This document shows positions 17,160 through 25,079 of a stretch of DNA of 64,000 nt, in pieces (the first letter of the stretch is position 1; the number at the start of each line of letters is the position of its first letter). The DNA is from JANQRZ01 sp965215165. Its GTDB lineage: Bacteria; Bacteroidota; Rhodothermia; Rhodothermales; JANQRZ01. Location of the stretch: contig CBDCCX010000006.1 of assembly GCA_965215165.1 (NCBI GenBank), positions 744,001 through 808,000 of the forward strand, in the 5' to 3' direction. Position numbers and translations under genes: made by a program. A model generated the notes under the pieces. It was not told where the DNA came from. It searched no databases and was given only the letters and a program-made list of their open reading frames with translations.

Positions 17160-17720
17160 CTAGTTGGCACCAAGCGGAATGCTAACGCCACCGAGCAGCG
17201 AGATCGCCGTGCCGTCAGCTAGCGTGATGCGAGCCTGGGCAAACGGGGTCCCGAAGCCGACCGCACCGGGAAACTCCAGGCCGCCGACGAGGTTGAGCCC
17301 GATATCGCTTCCCGAAGCATCATCTTCGAAATCTTCGCAAACCGAGTTCCCATCACAGTCAAAATCTGTGCTCACGAGAACGACAGCGAGGCCAACGCCA
17401 GCGTAGGGTTCAAAGCCAGAGGCGCTAAGGCGGGCAATCACATCGCCGTTGATCTGAAGGACATTCTGGCCGACATCGTTCCCGAGACCAGTGTTGATGT
17501 CGTCGGTGAATAGGTATTCCACAGACGGGCGAATCGCAAGAGCTAGATTGCCGGCACTGAACGGAGCCTCGAGTTCCGTACCGATACCGACGAGAAATGC
17601 CTCAGCATCGAGGTTGTAGCCGAGGTAAGGGATGAGGCTGAAACCCTGTGCTTGGGCTTTCTGGGCAGTGAAGGGGAGCGCTAAGGCGAAGAGGAGGGCG
17701 AGCGCGAAAGATTTACGCAT
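17160..17720 (-). CDS. secreted / outer-membrane beta-barrel-like protein of unknown function
   Basis: A 186-residue protein with a signal peptide (MRKS then a hydrophobic stretch, likely cut near AQAQG, residue 25). The mature part has short amphipathic strands (LAIRPSVEYLF, FEPYAGVGLAVVL, AQARITLAD, SLLGGVSIPL), consistent with a small 8-strand barrel. An acidic loop (FDCDGNSVCEDFEDD) contains two cysteines. It is monocistronic, with its own terminator downstream and about 175 bases to the divergent gene. Function not recognised. Confidence 0.72.
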   Translation of the reverse strand: MRKSFALALLFALALPFTAQKAQAQGFSLIPYLGYNLDAEAFLVGIGTELEAPFSAGNLALAIRPSVEYLFTDDINTGLGNDVGQNVLQINGDVIARLSASGFEPYAGVGLAVVLVSTDFDCDGNSVCEDFEDDASGSDIGLNLVGGLEFPGAVGFGTPFAQARITLADGTAISLLGGVSIPLGAN

Positions 17721-17895
17721 GACGGGTTGGAGTTTGGATGGGACGAGGTGAACGAGCGGGAAGGTGTAGCGTAGAGGGGAACGATGCCCCGGTTCATCAC
17801 GCCAAAACTAAGGCGCGCAGGCCAACAGATGAAACTACCCCACCGTGTGGTACTCGGGAAATCCAAATCTCAGGCTCCTGTCCGCCCTTTCCTCG

Positions 17896-18615
17896 ATGCT
17901 CCGCCCGCCTTCGCCCTTCACCCTTCCTGAGCCGCTGAACCTGCACTTCGAGGGGTTCTCCGAGGAGGCCTTCGCCGTGCTGGAGCGCCTGCGCGCGGCC
18001 CCGCACATCGAGCAGTACCGCGCCGAGAAAGAGGCCATCAAGACCTTCGTCACGGATCCGTTCAAGCGCTACCGCGACGACCTGGCGCTCAACTGGGTGC
18101 TCCCGAACCGGAGCGGGTTCGAGACCGAGAAGAACGTCTTCAGCCGCCTGCTCAAGAACGACTTCGGGGCCGGCGGCTGCCACCACCACCTCTGGATGGC
18201 CTTCTACCGGCCGCCGCTGCGCCGCCTCACCGACGTGCAGCTCTCGCACGGCCTCTACCCCGACGGGTTCGCCTTTGGCCTCTACGTCGGCGAGTACGCG
18301 AAGGACTTCTTCCGGCAGGCGAAGGCCAGGATGCTCGACGAACCGGAGCGCGCCCTCGCGCTCGTGAACGACCTCATCGGACGGGGCTACGCCTTCACCC
18401 ACGCGCCGACGGTGACGAAGAAGCACGCCTCGCCGACGTTCACCGAACCGCTCGACGCGCTGCCGGACGACCTCGGCAGGGCGAAGGGGCTGTGGGTCCG
18501 TCGCAAGGTGGAGCGTGCGGAGGTGCTCGAAGCCGGGCCAGACCTCGTGCGCCGCGCTATCGACGCGCAGGCGGAGCTGTGGCCGCTCTACGAGTGGTGG
18601 ACCGAAAAACCGTAG
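17896..18615 (+). CDS. conserved hypothetical protein, layout resembles DUF2461-like
   Basis: A 239-residue soluble protein beginning MLRPPSPFTLPEPLNLHFEGF. The middle part FVTDPFKRYRDDLALNWVLP and the later GLYVGEYAKDFFRQAK recall the order of DUF2461-like proteins, but I cannot confirm the family. A cluster GGCHHHLWMAFYRP near residues 93-106 might bind metal. Codon use matches the neighbours. ATG 17896 was chosen because upstream in-frame residues are not domain-like and lie in the promoter region shared with the divergent envelope gene. Confidence 0.6.
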   Translation: MLRPPSPFTLPEPLNLHFEGFSEEAFAVLERLRAAPHIEQYRAEKEAIKTFVTDPFKRYRDDLALNWVLPNRSGFETEKNVFSRLLKNDFGAGGCHHHLWMAFYRPPLRRLTDVQLSHGLYPDGFAFGLYVGEYAKDFFRQAKARMLDEPERALALVNDLIGRGYAFTHAPTVTKKHASPTFTEPLDALPDDLGRAKGLWVRRKVERAEVLEAGPDLVRRAIDAQAELWPLYEWWTEKP

Positions 18616-18704
18616 CGAGCGAGATTTGAGGTTGCATTCTTAGCCCGTGGATTCCTAGCTTGCTCGGGCCGTACTCCGCCGTTCCAACTTATACGACGAC
18701 CTCT

Positions 18705-19199
18705 ATGCATCGCCTCCTCTTTCTGTGCTTCTTGGCCTTCGCCCTCACCGCCTCGGGCTGCGCCACCCTGTTCTCCGGGTCGAGCGACTCGATCACCTTC
18801 AACTCTCAGCCGTCCGGTGCACGGGTGATGGTCGACGGGCTCATGGTGGGCACCACGCCGACCACGGTTTCCATCAAGCGGCCGGGCTTCGGTGACACCG
18901 ACGTGACGGTCGCCCTCGAGGGCTACGATAGCCGGACGTTCACGCTGTCCTCCGAGTTCAACACGACGAGCATCCTGAACATCTTCGTTCCCATCGGCTT
19001 CGTGATCGATGCCGTGACGGGGGCCATCACGAAGCACAGCAAAAAGTCCTACAACGTGGACCTCGAGAAGGGGACGGTCTCTCTCCGTCTCCATGAGCTC
19101 GAGAGCGACGAGCAGGGCCGCTACGTGCTCCCGGATGTCGAGGGCGAGTTTACGGTCGTTGACGAGGAGCTCGGCCTGAGCATCGTGTTCACCGAGTAG
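18705..19199 (+). CDS. PEGA-domain lipoprotein
   Basis: A 164-residue lipoprotein with a hydrophobic N-terminus and lipobox-like LTASGC (Cys about residue 19), then a PEGA-type carbohydrate/surface-associated motif (FNSQPSGARVMVDGLMVGTTPTTVSI). A short hydrophobic stretch, SILNIFVPIGFVIDAVTGA, follows near residues 88-106. Related proteins are envelope-associated with an uncertain role. ATG 18705 gives a proper signal sequence. A GC hairpin at 19242-19258 lies after the stop. Confidence 0.75.
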   Translation: MHRLLFLCFLAFALTASGCATLFSGSSDSITFNSQPSGARVMVDGLMVGTTPTTVSIKRPGFGDTDVTVALEGYDSRTFTLSSEFNTTSILNIFVPIGFVIDAVTGAITKHSKKSYNVDLEKGTVSLRLHELESDEQGRYVLPDVEGEFTVVDEELGLSIVFTE

Positions 19200-19241
19200 C
19201 CCGCAGTCGTACATACCCTAGCTTCCCCTTCCCGCTAGGGT

Positions 19242-19258
19242 CCGGTGCCTGGCACCGG
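19242..19258. terminator. short GC hairpin downstream of the PEGA lipoprotein
   Basis: CCGGTGCC T GGCACCGG: near-perfect 17-nt palindrome, 43 bases after the stop. No T-run follows, so it may be a termination aid or another small repeat rather than a classical terminator. Confidence 0.4.
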
Positions 19259-19292
19259 CGGCAGGGCCGGCCTCGCGGTCGGTCCTGCTCTC

Positions 19293-19330
19293 TTTGTGTC
19301 CAAAGCCTCATTTTGTGTCCAAAGCCTCAT
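19293..19330. repeat. 19-bp perfect tandem duplication before the crotonase gene
   Basis: The unit TTTGTGTCCAAAGCCTCAT occurs twice head-to-tail with no difference (19293-19311 and 19312-19330), 23 bases upstream of the GTG start. It lies where a promoter or leader would be, so copy number could affect expression. No known operator was recognised. Confidence 0.8.
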
Positions 19331-19352
19331 CACCCCACGCCCCGGTCCTACT

Positions 19353-20162
19353 GTGCCTGATCTCGTGCTCCGCCACCGCGACGGCCCCGTCCTCACGCTT
19401 ACCCTCAACCGGCCGGACAAGCGCAACGCGCTCGGAGCCGACCTCGTGACGGCGCTGAGACAGGCGCTCGCTGAGGCGGCAGAGGGCGAGGGCGTCCGCG
19501 CGGTCGTGCTGACGGGCGCGGGCAAAGTGTTCTCGGCCGGGGCCGACCTGGCGGCGCTCGGCGCGTTGCAGACGGCCTCGGCCGAGGACAACCTCGCGGA
19601 CAGTCAGCACCTCGCGGGTCTGTTCGAGGCGATCTATCGCCATCCGAAGCCTGTTATTGCAAAAGTAAACGGACATGCCATCGCCGGCGGCTGCGGCCTA
19701 GCGGCGGTGTGCGACTTCGCCCTCGTCGCGGAGCGCGCCAAGCTCGGCTTCACCGAGGTGCGGATCGGGTTCGTCCCGGCCATCGTCTCGGTGTTCGTCC
19801 TCCGCAAGCTCGGCGAGGCGGCGGCGCGCGACCTGTTCCTGCGCGGTCACCTGATCTCGGCTACCGAGGCGGCGCAGGTCGGCCTGATAACCCGCGCCGT
19901 GCCGGACGACGAGCTCAACGACGCCACCGATGCCCTCGCGCGCGAGCTAGCGACCGAGACGAGCGCGACGGCCGTCGCCCTGACCAAACAGCTCCTCGCC
20001 GACGTGCCCGGCATGGGGATCGGGGAGGCGCTCAGCCACGCGGTGCAGCTCAACGCCCTCGCGCGGGGCACGGACGACTGCAAGGCGGGCATCGCCGCGT
20101 TCCTCGGCAAATCGGACCCGCCGTGGCGGGAGGAGCGGGGGATTGAGGGATTGAGGGATTGA
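19353..20162 (+). CDS. enoyl-CoA hydratase/isomerase family protein (methylglutaconyl-CoA-hydratase-like)
   Basis: Crotonase-fold enzyme of 269 residues. The oxyanion-hole stretch GKVFSAGADLAALG and NGHAIAGGCGLAAVCD are present. The first catalytic Glu of classical hydratases is replaced (CGLAAV), while the second is kept in FTEVRIGFVPAI, a pattern I associate with Bacteroidota methylglutaconyl-CoA-hydratase-like members. I chose GTG 19353 at the beginning of the conserved part; the open frame reaches back to 19245 through the tandem duplication. The last residues (GIEGLRD) are encoded by an 8-nt repeat that also supplies the stop codon. Confidence 0.82.
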   Translation: MPDLVLRHRDGPVLTLTLNRPDKRNALGADLVTALRQALAEAAEGEGVRAVVLTGAGKVFSAGADLAALGALQTASAEDNLADSQHLAGLFEAIYRHPKPVIAKVNGHAIAGGCGLAAVCDFALVAERAKLGFTEVRIGFVPAIVSVFVLRKLGEAAARDLFLRGHLISATEAAQVGLITRAVPDDELNDATDALARELATETSATAVALTKQLLADVPGMGIGEALSHAVQLNALARGTDDCKAGIAAFLGKSDPPWREERGIEGLRD

Positions 20163-20170
20163 GGGATTGA
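20141..20170. repeat. 8-nt tandem repeat at the end of the crotonase gene
   Basis: GATTGAGG three times plus a partial fourth unit (GATTGA). The units encode the last residues and the TGA stop of the crotonase gene (stop 20160-20162). They are immediately followed by a 54-nt segment that has a relative at 47595-47648. Confidence 0.85.
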
Positions 20171-20223
20171 AATAAAACCGGGAAGTTTAACTACGCCGTT
20201 GAGGAGTCTGCCACACCTCCCGC
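20170..20223. repeat. 54-nt dispersed intergenic element, copy A
   Basis: Begins AAATAAAACCGGGAAG and ends in CACACCTCCCGC. Hand alignment with 47595-47648 gives 41 of 54 identical positions without gaps. Both copies directly follow octad repeats of the GATTGAGG/GGATTGGG type. Here it lies between convergent genes, so it is not a promoter for either. Confidence 0.65.
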
Positions 20224-20237
20224 TGCCCGCTGCCTCA
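20213..20237. repeat. 7-nt repeat starting at the glnS stop codon
   Basis: On the minus strand the stop reads TGA and runs into GGCAGCG, GGCAGCG, GGAGG. The same GGCAGCG heptad forms the array inside glnS at 20816-20885. Confidence 0.7.
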
Positions 20238-22547
20238 CGGCTTGAGCCGGTCCTGCAGGAGCGACCGCACGGCCTGGGCGTCGGCGCTTTTGCCGAGGCG
20301 GCGCATCGCCTGGCCGATCAGGAAGCCGAGGAGGCGCTGCTCGCCGGCTCGGTAGCGTGCCACCTCGTCCGGATGCTCGGCCAAGACGGCGTCGATCTCG
20401 GGCGTGAGGGCGGCATCGTCACGCACGGCGGCTAGTCCGCGTGCCTCGACGACGGCCTCCGCGTCGCCTCCCTCGGTGACGAGTGCGGCGATGACCTCGC
20501 CGGCAGCGGTTCGCGTGAGCGTCTGCTGGCCGATGAGGCGGAGCACATCCGCGAGGGCTTCGGGCGTGGCGGCGCTCTCGGCGAGCGTCCGGTCGCCGAG
20601 CGCCGGACGGAAGTCGTGGACGAGGAGCACGGCGGCCTCGCGGGCCGAGGCTCCGGCTTCGCGCATCGCCTCGAAGAGCGCGCCGAGGGAGGCGTCGACG
20701 GCGAGGACGGCGGCCTCTTCCTCACCGGTGCCCTGCGCGACGAAGCCGTCGTAGGCCGCTCGCTCATCGCCCGAGAGGCCGGCGGCCGGGTCGTGGGGTA
20801 CAGCGGGAGAGGAGGCGCTGCGGTTCGCCTTCCTCCCACTGCCCACGGCCTTCTGCTCGCGGCCCGCTGTCTGCTGCCCGCTGTTCCCCTTCGCCCAATT
20901 GTCTTTCAGCGCGACGATTCGGTTGAAGGCAAGGGCCTCCGGGGTGCTGTCTACGTCGCGCCAGAAGAAGCCCAGCCGCTCGAACTGGTAGCGCGTGTCG
21001 GGCGCGTCGTCGGCGACGCTCGGCTCGACGAAGCCGAAGGTCTCAGAGAGCGAGTCCGGGTTGAGGGCGTCGAGGAAGTCGTCGAACGTGTCGGGCGCGG
21101 GGTGGGCGAAGAGGCGGTCGTAGAGCCGGAAGCGGGCCGGGAGCGCGTGCTCGGCCGAGAGCCAATGAATCACGCCGCGCGGCGTCTCGCCATCCTCGGC
21201 CAGCCTCGCCCGGACGGCAGTGACCATACCGCTCTCGTCCTTCTCGACTCCGGTGCAGGTGACGACCGGCCCGTGGCGGAGGCGAACCGACGCGCCGGGC
21301 GAGAGGCGCTTCCACTTCTTCGGTGGGACCTCGGCGAAGTCGTCGCGCTCGATCCACAGCTCGGGGCCGAGTGGGAGGGGGCGCGAAGCCGGGGCGTCGG
21401 CGGGCGGTGCCACGTCGTGCGGCCAGTAGGGCGCGTCGAGCGTGGTCTCGTCCAGGCCCTCGACGGTCAGCTTGAGGGGGGCGGTGACGGCGAGGACGCG
21501 CGGGGCCGTCGCGTTGAGGTCGTCGCGGAGGGCGTACTCGTAGCGCGCCAGGTCCACGCTGCCGTTGACCTTCGTCACGCCGATCTCGTCGTAGAACCGG
21601 CGCAGCGCCTCGGGGCGGACGCCGCGCCGCCGCTGCGCCGCGAGCGTCGGCAGGCGGGGATCGTCCCAGCCGGCGACGTGTCCCTCCTCCACGAGGCGGC
21701 GGAGCTTGCGCTTGCTCATCACCGTGAAGTCGAGGTTGAACCGGGCGAACTCGTACTGGTGGTTGCGCGGCTCCGGGATTTGCAGGGCGTCGAGGTACCA
21801 GTCGTAGAGCGGGCGGTTGACGTCGAACTCGAGCGTGCAGACCGAGTGCGTGATTTTCTCCACGGCGTCGCCCTGGCCGTGCGCCCAGTCGTAGAGCGGG
21901 TAGATGGCCCACTCGCGCCCGGTGCGGTAGTGGTGCGCGTCGCGGCGGATGCGGTACATCAGCGGGTCGCGCAGCTTCATGTTGGGATGCGCCATCGGCC
22001 CGTGCTCGGTGTCGATCCGGGCGCGGAGGACGTGGCTGCCGTCGGGGTGAAGCCCGCGCCGCATTTCGTCGAGCAACCCCAGGTTCTCCTCGACCGAGCG
22101 GTCGCGGAAGGGCGAGGGCGTGCCCGGCTCCGTGACGGTCCCGCGCCCGGCGCGGATGGCGTTCTCGCTCTGGCTATCGACATACGCCAGCCCTTTTTCG
22201 ACGAGGTCGACGGCCCAGTCGTAAAACTGCCCGAAGTAGTCCGAGGCGTAGCGGACTTCGACCGGCTCGAAGCCCAGCCAGCGGACGGCGTCCTCGAGCG
22301 CTACGGCATATTCCTCACTCTCGGTCTCGGGGTTGGTGTCGTCGAAGCGGAGGAACGTCTGCCCGCCGAACTCGGCGGCGAGGCCGAAGTTGAGGCAGAT
22401 GCTCTGGGCGTGCCCGAGGTGCGGGTAGCCGTTGGGCTCGGGCGGGAAGCGCGTCACCACGCGCCCGCCGTAGGTGCCGGCTTCGACGTCGGCGGCGATG
22501 ATCTCGCGCAGGAAGTTGGACGAGTGCGTGTCGGGCGTCGGGTCCAC
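20235..22547 (-). CDS. glnS: glutaminyl-tRNA synthetase with C-terminal YqeY/GatB-like domain
   Basis: Charges tRNA-Gln with glutamine. The 770-residue protein is longer than the usual ~550. The class I core starts near residue 28 with RFPPEPNGYPHLGHAQS (HIGH box HLGH), the KMSKR loop is TVMSKRKL, and the anticodon-binding beta-barrels follow to about 550. Residues 590-770 form a helical YqeY/GatB-type tRNA-binding tail (FLIGQAMRRLGKSADA), as known for the Deinococcus enzyme. The joining linker (about 553-583) is encoded by a 7-nt DNA repeat. Direct glutaminylation by GlnRS suggests the GatCAB route is not needed for Gln, but gat genes are not visible here. Confidence 0.95.
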   Translation of the reverse strand: MDPTPDTHSSNFLREIIAADVEAGTYGGRVVTRFPPEPNGYPHLGHAQSICLNFGLAAEFGGQTFLRFDDTNPETESEEYAVALEDAVRWLGFEPVEVRYASDYFGQFYDWAVDLVEKGLAYVDSQSENAIRAGRGTVTEPGTPSPFRDRSVEENLGLLDEMRRGLHPDGSHVLRARIDTEHGPMAHPNMKLRDPLMYRIRRDAHHYRTGREWAIYPLYDWAHGQGDAVEKITHSVCTLEFDVNRPLYDWYLDALQIPEPRNHQYEFARFNLDFTVMSKRKLRRLVEEGHVAGWDDPRLPTLAAQRRRGVRPEALRRFYDEIGVTKVNGSVDLARYEYALRDDLNATAPRVLAVTAPLKLTVEGLDETTLDAPYWPHDVAPPADAPASRPLPLGPELWIERDDFAEVPPKKWKRLSPGASVRLRHGPVVTCTGVEKDESGMVTAVRARLAEDGETPRGVIHWLSAEHALPARFRLYDRLFAHPAPDTFDDFLDALNPDSLSETFGFVEPSVADDAPDTRYQFERLGFFWRDVDSTPEALAFNRIVALKDNWAKGNSGQQTAGREQKAVGSGRKANRSASSPAVPHDPAAGLSGDERAAYDGFVAQGTGEEEAAVLAVDASLGALFEAMREAGASAREAAVLLVHDFRPALGDRTLAESAATPEALADVLRLIGQQTLTRTAAGEVIAALVTEGGDAEAVVEARGLAAVRDDAALTPEIDAVLAEHPDEVARYRAGEQRLLGFLIGQAMRRLGKSADAQAVRSLLQDRLKP
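20816..20885 (-). repeat. 7-nt periodic repeat translated within glnS
   Basis: Ten heptads read on the coding strand: AACAGCG, GGCAGCA, GACAGCG, GGCCGCG, AGCAGAA, GGCCGTG, GGCAGTG, GGAGGAA, GGCGAAC, CGCAGCG. They code for a Gly/Gln/Arg/Ala-rich linker between the synthetase body and the YqeY-like tail without breaking the frame. Confidence 0.75.
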
Positions 22548-22654
22548 GGGGCGGCTCTAGAAAAGAGGGAGGAGAGGGAAAAGATAGAAGAGAAAGCCCC
22601 TCGCTCTCTGCCTCCTCTCTCTCTTCTTTCTCTCCTCCGTTTTATTTTCGAGGC

Positions 22655-23257
22655 ATGGATGCCATGCCCGACTCCTCCGGGGCGCGCCCCTTCGGCGAGG
22701 CGTTGCCCACGCTCGACACGCCGCGCCTCCGCCTCCGCCACCCCCGCGCCGGGGATGCCGAAGCCGTCTTTGCCATCTTCGGCGATCCGGCTGCGATGCG
22801 CTACTGGAGCCACGAGCCGCTGGCCGACCTCGACGCGGCCCGCGCTTACCTCGCCGACATCGACGCGGGCTTCGCCAAACGCTCACTCTTCCAGTGGGCC
22901 ATCACCGAGCCGGAAGAAGGCGAGCTCGGCGGCACCGTCACCCTGACGACGTGGGACCGGACCAACCGCCACGCTGAGGTCGGCTTCATGCTCGCGCCGT
23001 CGCGCTGGGGCCGGGGCTATGCGAGCGAGGCCGTCGGCGTCGTGCTCGGGTTCGCCTTCGGGTCGATGGACCTGCACCGGATCGAGGCCGAGCTGGACCC
23101 GCGGGGCGCGGCCTCGGAGCGGCTGCTCCAGCGGCTCGGGTTCCAGCGCGAAGGGCTGCTGCGCCAGCGGTGGTGGCTCTACGACGAGTGGAGCGACAGC
23201 CTCCTCTACGGCCTGCTCCGGTCGGACTTCGAGCGCCCGGCGGACGGCGCGGCGTAG
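22655..23257 (+). CDS. GNAT N-acetyltransferase, RimJ/RimL type
   Basis: A 200-residue acetyltransferase. TPRLRLRHPRAGDAEAVFAIFGDP opens the fold, and GFMLAPSRWGRGYASEAV contains the acetyl-CoA pyrophosphate loop (R/Q-x-x-G-x-G/A, here RWGRGY), followed by the RimJ/RimL stretch RIEAELDPRGAASERLLQRLGF. The substrate could be a protein N-terminus or a small molecule; not resolvable. It is divergent from glnS across 107 bases that contain opposing purine-rich and pyrimidine-rich tracts. ATG 22655 or 22664 are both possible. Confidence 0.85.
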   Translation: MDAMPDSSGARPFGEALPTLDTPRLRLRHPRAGDAEAVFAIFGDPAAMRYWSHEPLADLDAARAYLADIDAGFAKRSLFQWAITEPEEGELGGTVTLTTWDRTNRHAEVGFMLAPSRWGRGYASEAVGVVLGFAFGSMDLHRIEAELDPRGAASERLLQRLGFQREGLLRQRWWLYDEWSDSLLYGLLRSDFERPADGAA

Positions 23258-23268
23258 CTTCGGAGCGA

Positions 23269-23389
23269 GACCCCCCGCCGCACTCGCAGTCGCTCGCAAG
23301 CTCGCTTCTGACTACGCGCGGCCGTCCCCCTAGAAGGGGGACAGTTTTCGTCGCCCTGAGCAACGCGATGGCGACGGAAACGGGGGGTC
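23269..23389. repeat. 121-bp structured element with inverted-repeat ends (MITE/BIME-like)
   Basis: Bounded by GACCCCCCG at 23269-23277 and its exact complement CGGGGGGTC at 23381-23389. Inside are a perfect 8-bp hairpin GTCCCCCT/AGGGGGAC (23324-23342) followed by AGTTTT, which could terminate the GNAT transcript, and a second stem TTTTCGTCGCC/GGCGACGGAAA (23345-23380, one mismatch). No open frame. It looks like a non-autonomous palindromic repeat. Confidence 0.65.
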
Positions 23390-23424
23390 CGAGATGCACC
23401 CCACACCCTGCCACCGCCATCGCC

Positions 23425-25008
23425 ATGAAAGAAACCACCCCCGCCCAGCGCGCCACCTCCAGCGGTATCCCGGTCGCTCCCGTCTACGACCGCAACGATC
23501 TCCCGCCGGACCTCGCGGAGCGCCTCGGCGAGCCGGGTGAGGCCCCGTTCACGCGCGGCATCTACCCCGAGATGTACCGCCAGCGGCTCTGGACGATGCG
23601 CCAGTACGCCGGCTTCTCGACCGCCGAGGCGTCGAACGCCCGCTACCACTACCTCCTCGGCCAGGGCGCGCGCGGCCTCTCGGTCGCCTTCGACCTGCCG
23701 ACCCAGATCGGCTACGACTCCGACGACGACATGGCCGAGGGCGAGGTCGGCAAGGTCGGCGTGGCGATCGACTCGCTCGACGACATGCGCCGCCTCTTCG
23801 ACGGGATCGAGCTAGAAAAGGTCACGACGAGCATGACCATCAACGCGACCGCGCCGGTGCTGCTCGCGCTCTACGTCGCCGTGGCGAAGGAGCAGGGGGC
23901 CGACCTCTCGAAGCTCGGCGGGACGATCCAGAACGACATCCTCAAGGAATACGCGGCGCGGGGGACGTACATCTTCCCGCCGCGCCCGTCGATGCGCTTC
24001 ATCACCGACGTCTTCGCGTGGTGCGCCGCCGAGGTGCCGCGCTGGAATACGATCTCGATCTCGGGCTACCACATCCGCGAGGCCGGCAGCACCGCCGCCC
24101 AGGAGCTCGCCTTCACGCTCGCCAACGGCATCGCCTACGTCGAGGCTGCGCTCGACGCCGGGCTCGACGTGGACGTGTTCGGGCAGCGGCTCTCGTTCTT
24201 CTTCAACGCCCACAACACCTTCTTCGAGGAGGTCGCCAAGTTCCGCGCCGCGCGCCGGCTCTGGGCGCGCATCATGCAGGACCGCTTCGGCGCGACTGAG
24301 CCGAAGGCGATGATGTGCCGCTTCCACACCCAGACCGCCGGCTCGACGCTGACCGCGCAGCAGCCCAAGAACAACATTCCGCGCGTCGCCTTCCAGGCCC
24401 TCGCCGCCGTCTTGGGCGGCACCCAGAGCTTGCACACGAACGGCTACGACGAGGCGCTCTCGCTCCCGACCGAGGAGGCCGCCGGCCTCGCCCTCCGCAC
24501 CCAGCAGCTCCTCGCGCACGAAACCGGCGTGACGGATACCGTCGATCCGCTCGCCGGCTCGTTCTTCGTCGAACGATTGACGGCCGACATCGAGGCCGAG
24601 GCCGAGCGGATGATCGCCAAGATCGACGACCTCGGCGGGGCCGTCGCCGCCATTGAGCAGGGGTTCTATCAAGACGAGATCGCGCAGTCGGCCTACCAGG
24701 CGCAGCTCGCGGTCGAGAGCGGCGAGCAGGTCGTGGTCGGGGTCAACAAATACCAGGAGGACGACCTCGCCGTGCCGGAGCTGCTCCGGGTCGGCGACGA
24801 GATCCGGGAGCAGCAGACCGAGCGCCTCGCCGCGCTCCGAGCGCGCCGCGACGAAGCGGCCTGGGCCGAGGCCCTCGACCGGATCGAAAGCGCCGCGCGG
24901 GGCGACGAGAACCTGATGCCGCACGTCCTCTCGGCCGTCGAGCACCTCGCTACGGTCGGCGAGATCTCGCACCGGCTCCGGTCCGTGTGGGGCGAGTACG
25001 GCGGGTAG
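23425..25008 (+). CDS. methylmalonyl-CoA mutase family protein, large (catalytic) subunit
   Basis: B12-dependent acyl-CoA mutase TIM-barrel subunit of 527 residues. Signatures include TRGIYPEMYRQRLWTMRQYAGF, ARGLSVAFDLPTQIGYDSD, the substrate-contact stretch TSMTINATAP, ISISGYHIREAGSTAAQE and QTAGSTLTAQQPKNNIPR, SLHTNGYDEALSLPTEEA. It ends without the cobalamin-binding DXHXXG domain, so it must work with a separate small B12-binding subunit, which is not in this window. Methylmalonyl-, ethylmalonyl- or isobutyryl-type specificity cannot be settled. ATG 23425 is preceded by a short CCATCGCC stretch and the structured element. Confidence 0.93.
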   Translation: MKETTPAQRATSSGIPVAPVYDRNDLPPDLAERLGEPGEAPFTRGIYPEMYRQRLWTMRQYAGFSTAEASNARYHYLLGQGARGLSVAFDLPTQIGYDSDDDMAEGEVGKVGVAIDSLDDMRRLFDGIELEKVTTSMTINATAPVLLALYVAVAKEQGADLSKLGGTIQNDILKEYAARGTYIFPPRPSMRFITDVFAWCAAEVPRWNTISISGYHIREAGSTAAQELAFTLANGIAYVEAALDAGLDVDVFGQRLSFFFNAHNTFFEEVAKFRAARRLWARIMQDRFGATEPKAMMCRFHTQTAGSTLTAQQPKNNIPRVAFQALAAVLGGTQSLHTNGYDEALSLPTEEAAGLALRTQQLLAHETGVTDTVDPLAGSFFVERLTADIEAEAERMIAKIDDLGGAVAAIEQGFYQDEIAQSAYQAQLAVESGEQVVVGVNKYQEDDLAVPELLRVGDEIREQQTERLAALRARRDEAAWAEALDRIESAARGDENLMPHVLSAVEHLATVGEISHRLRSVWGEYGG

Positions 25009-25079
25009 GGTGACTGCCATATGCCGGAACCGGCCTGCCAGGTGTTCGTAGCAGGGCACATCACCAAGCCTGCCGCGCC

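Noticed and set aside
18705..19199. Membrane transporter function for the PEGA lipoprotein
   Set aside because: It has only one short internal hydrophobic stretch besides the signal and a clear lipobox-like Cys.
20141..20170. Possible CRISPR array from regular GATTGAGG units
   Set aside because: Units are contiguous 8-mers without spacers and no cas gene is present.
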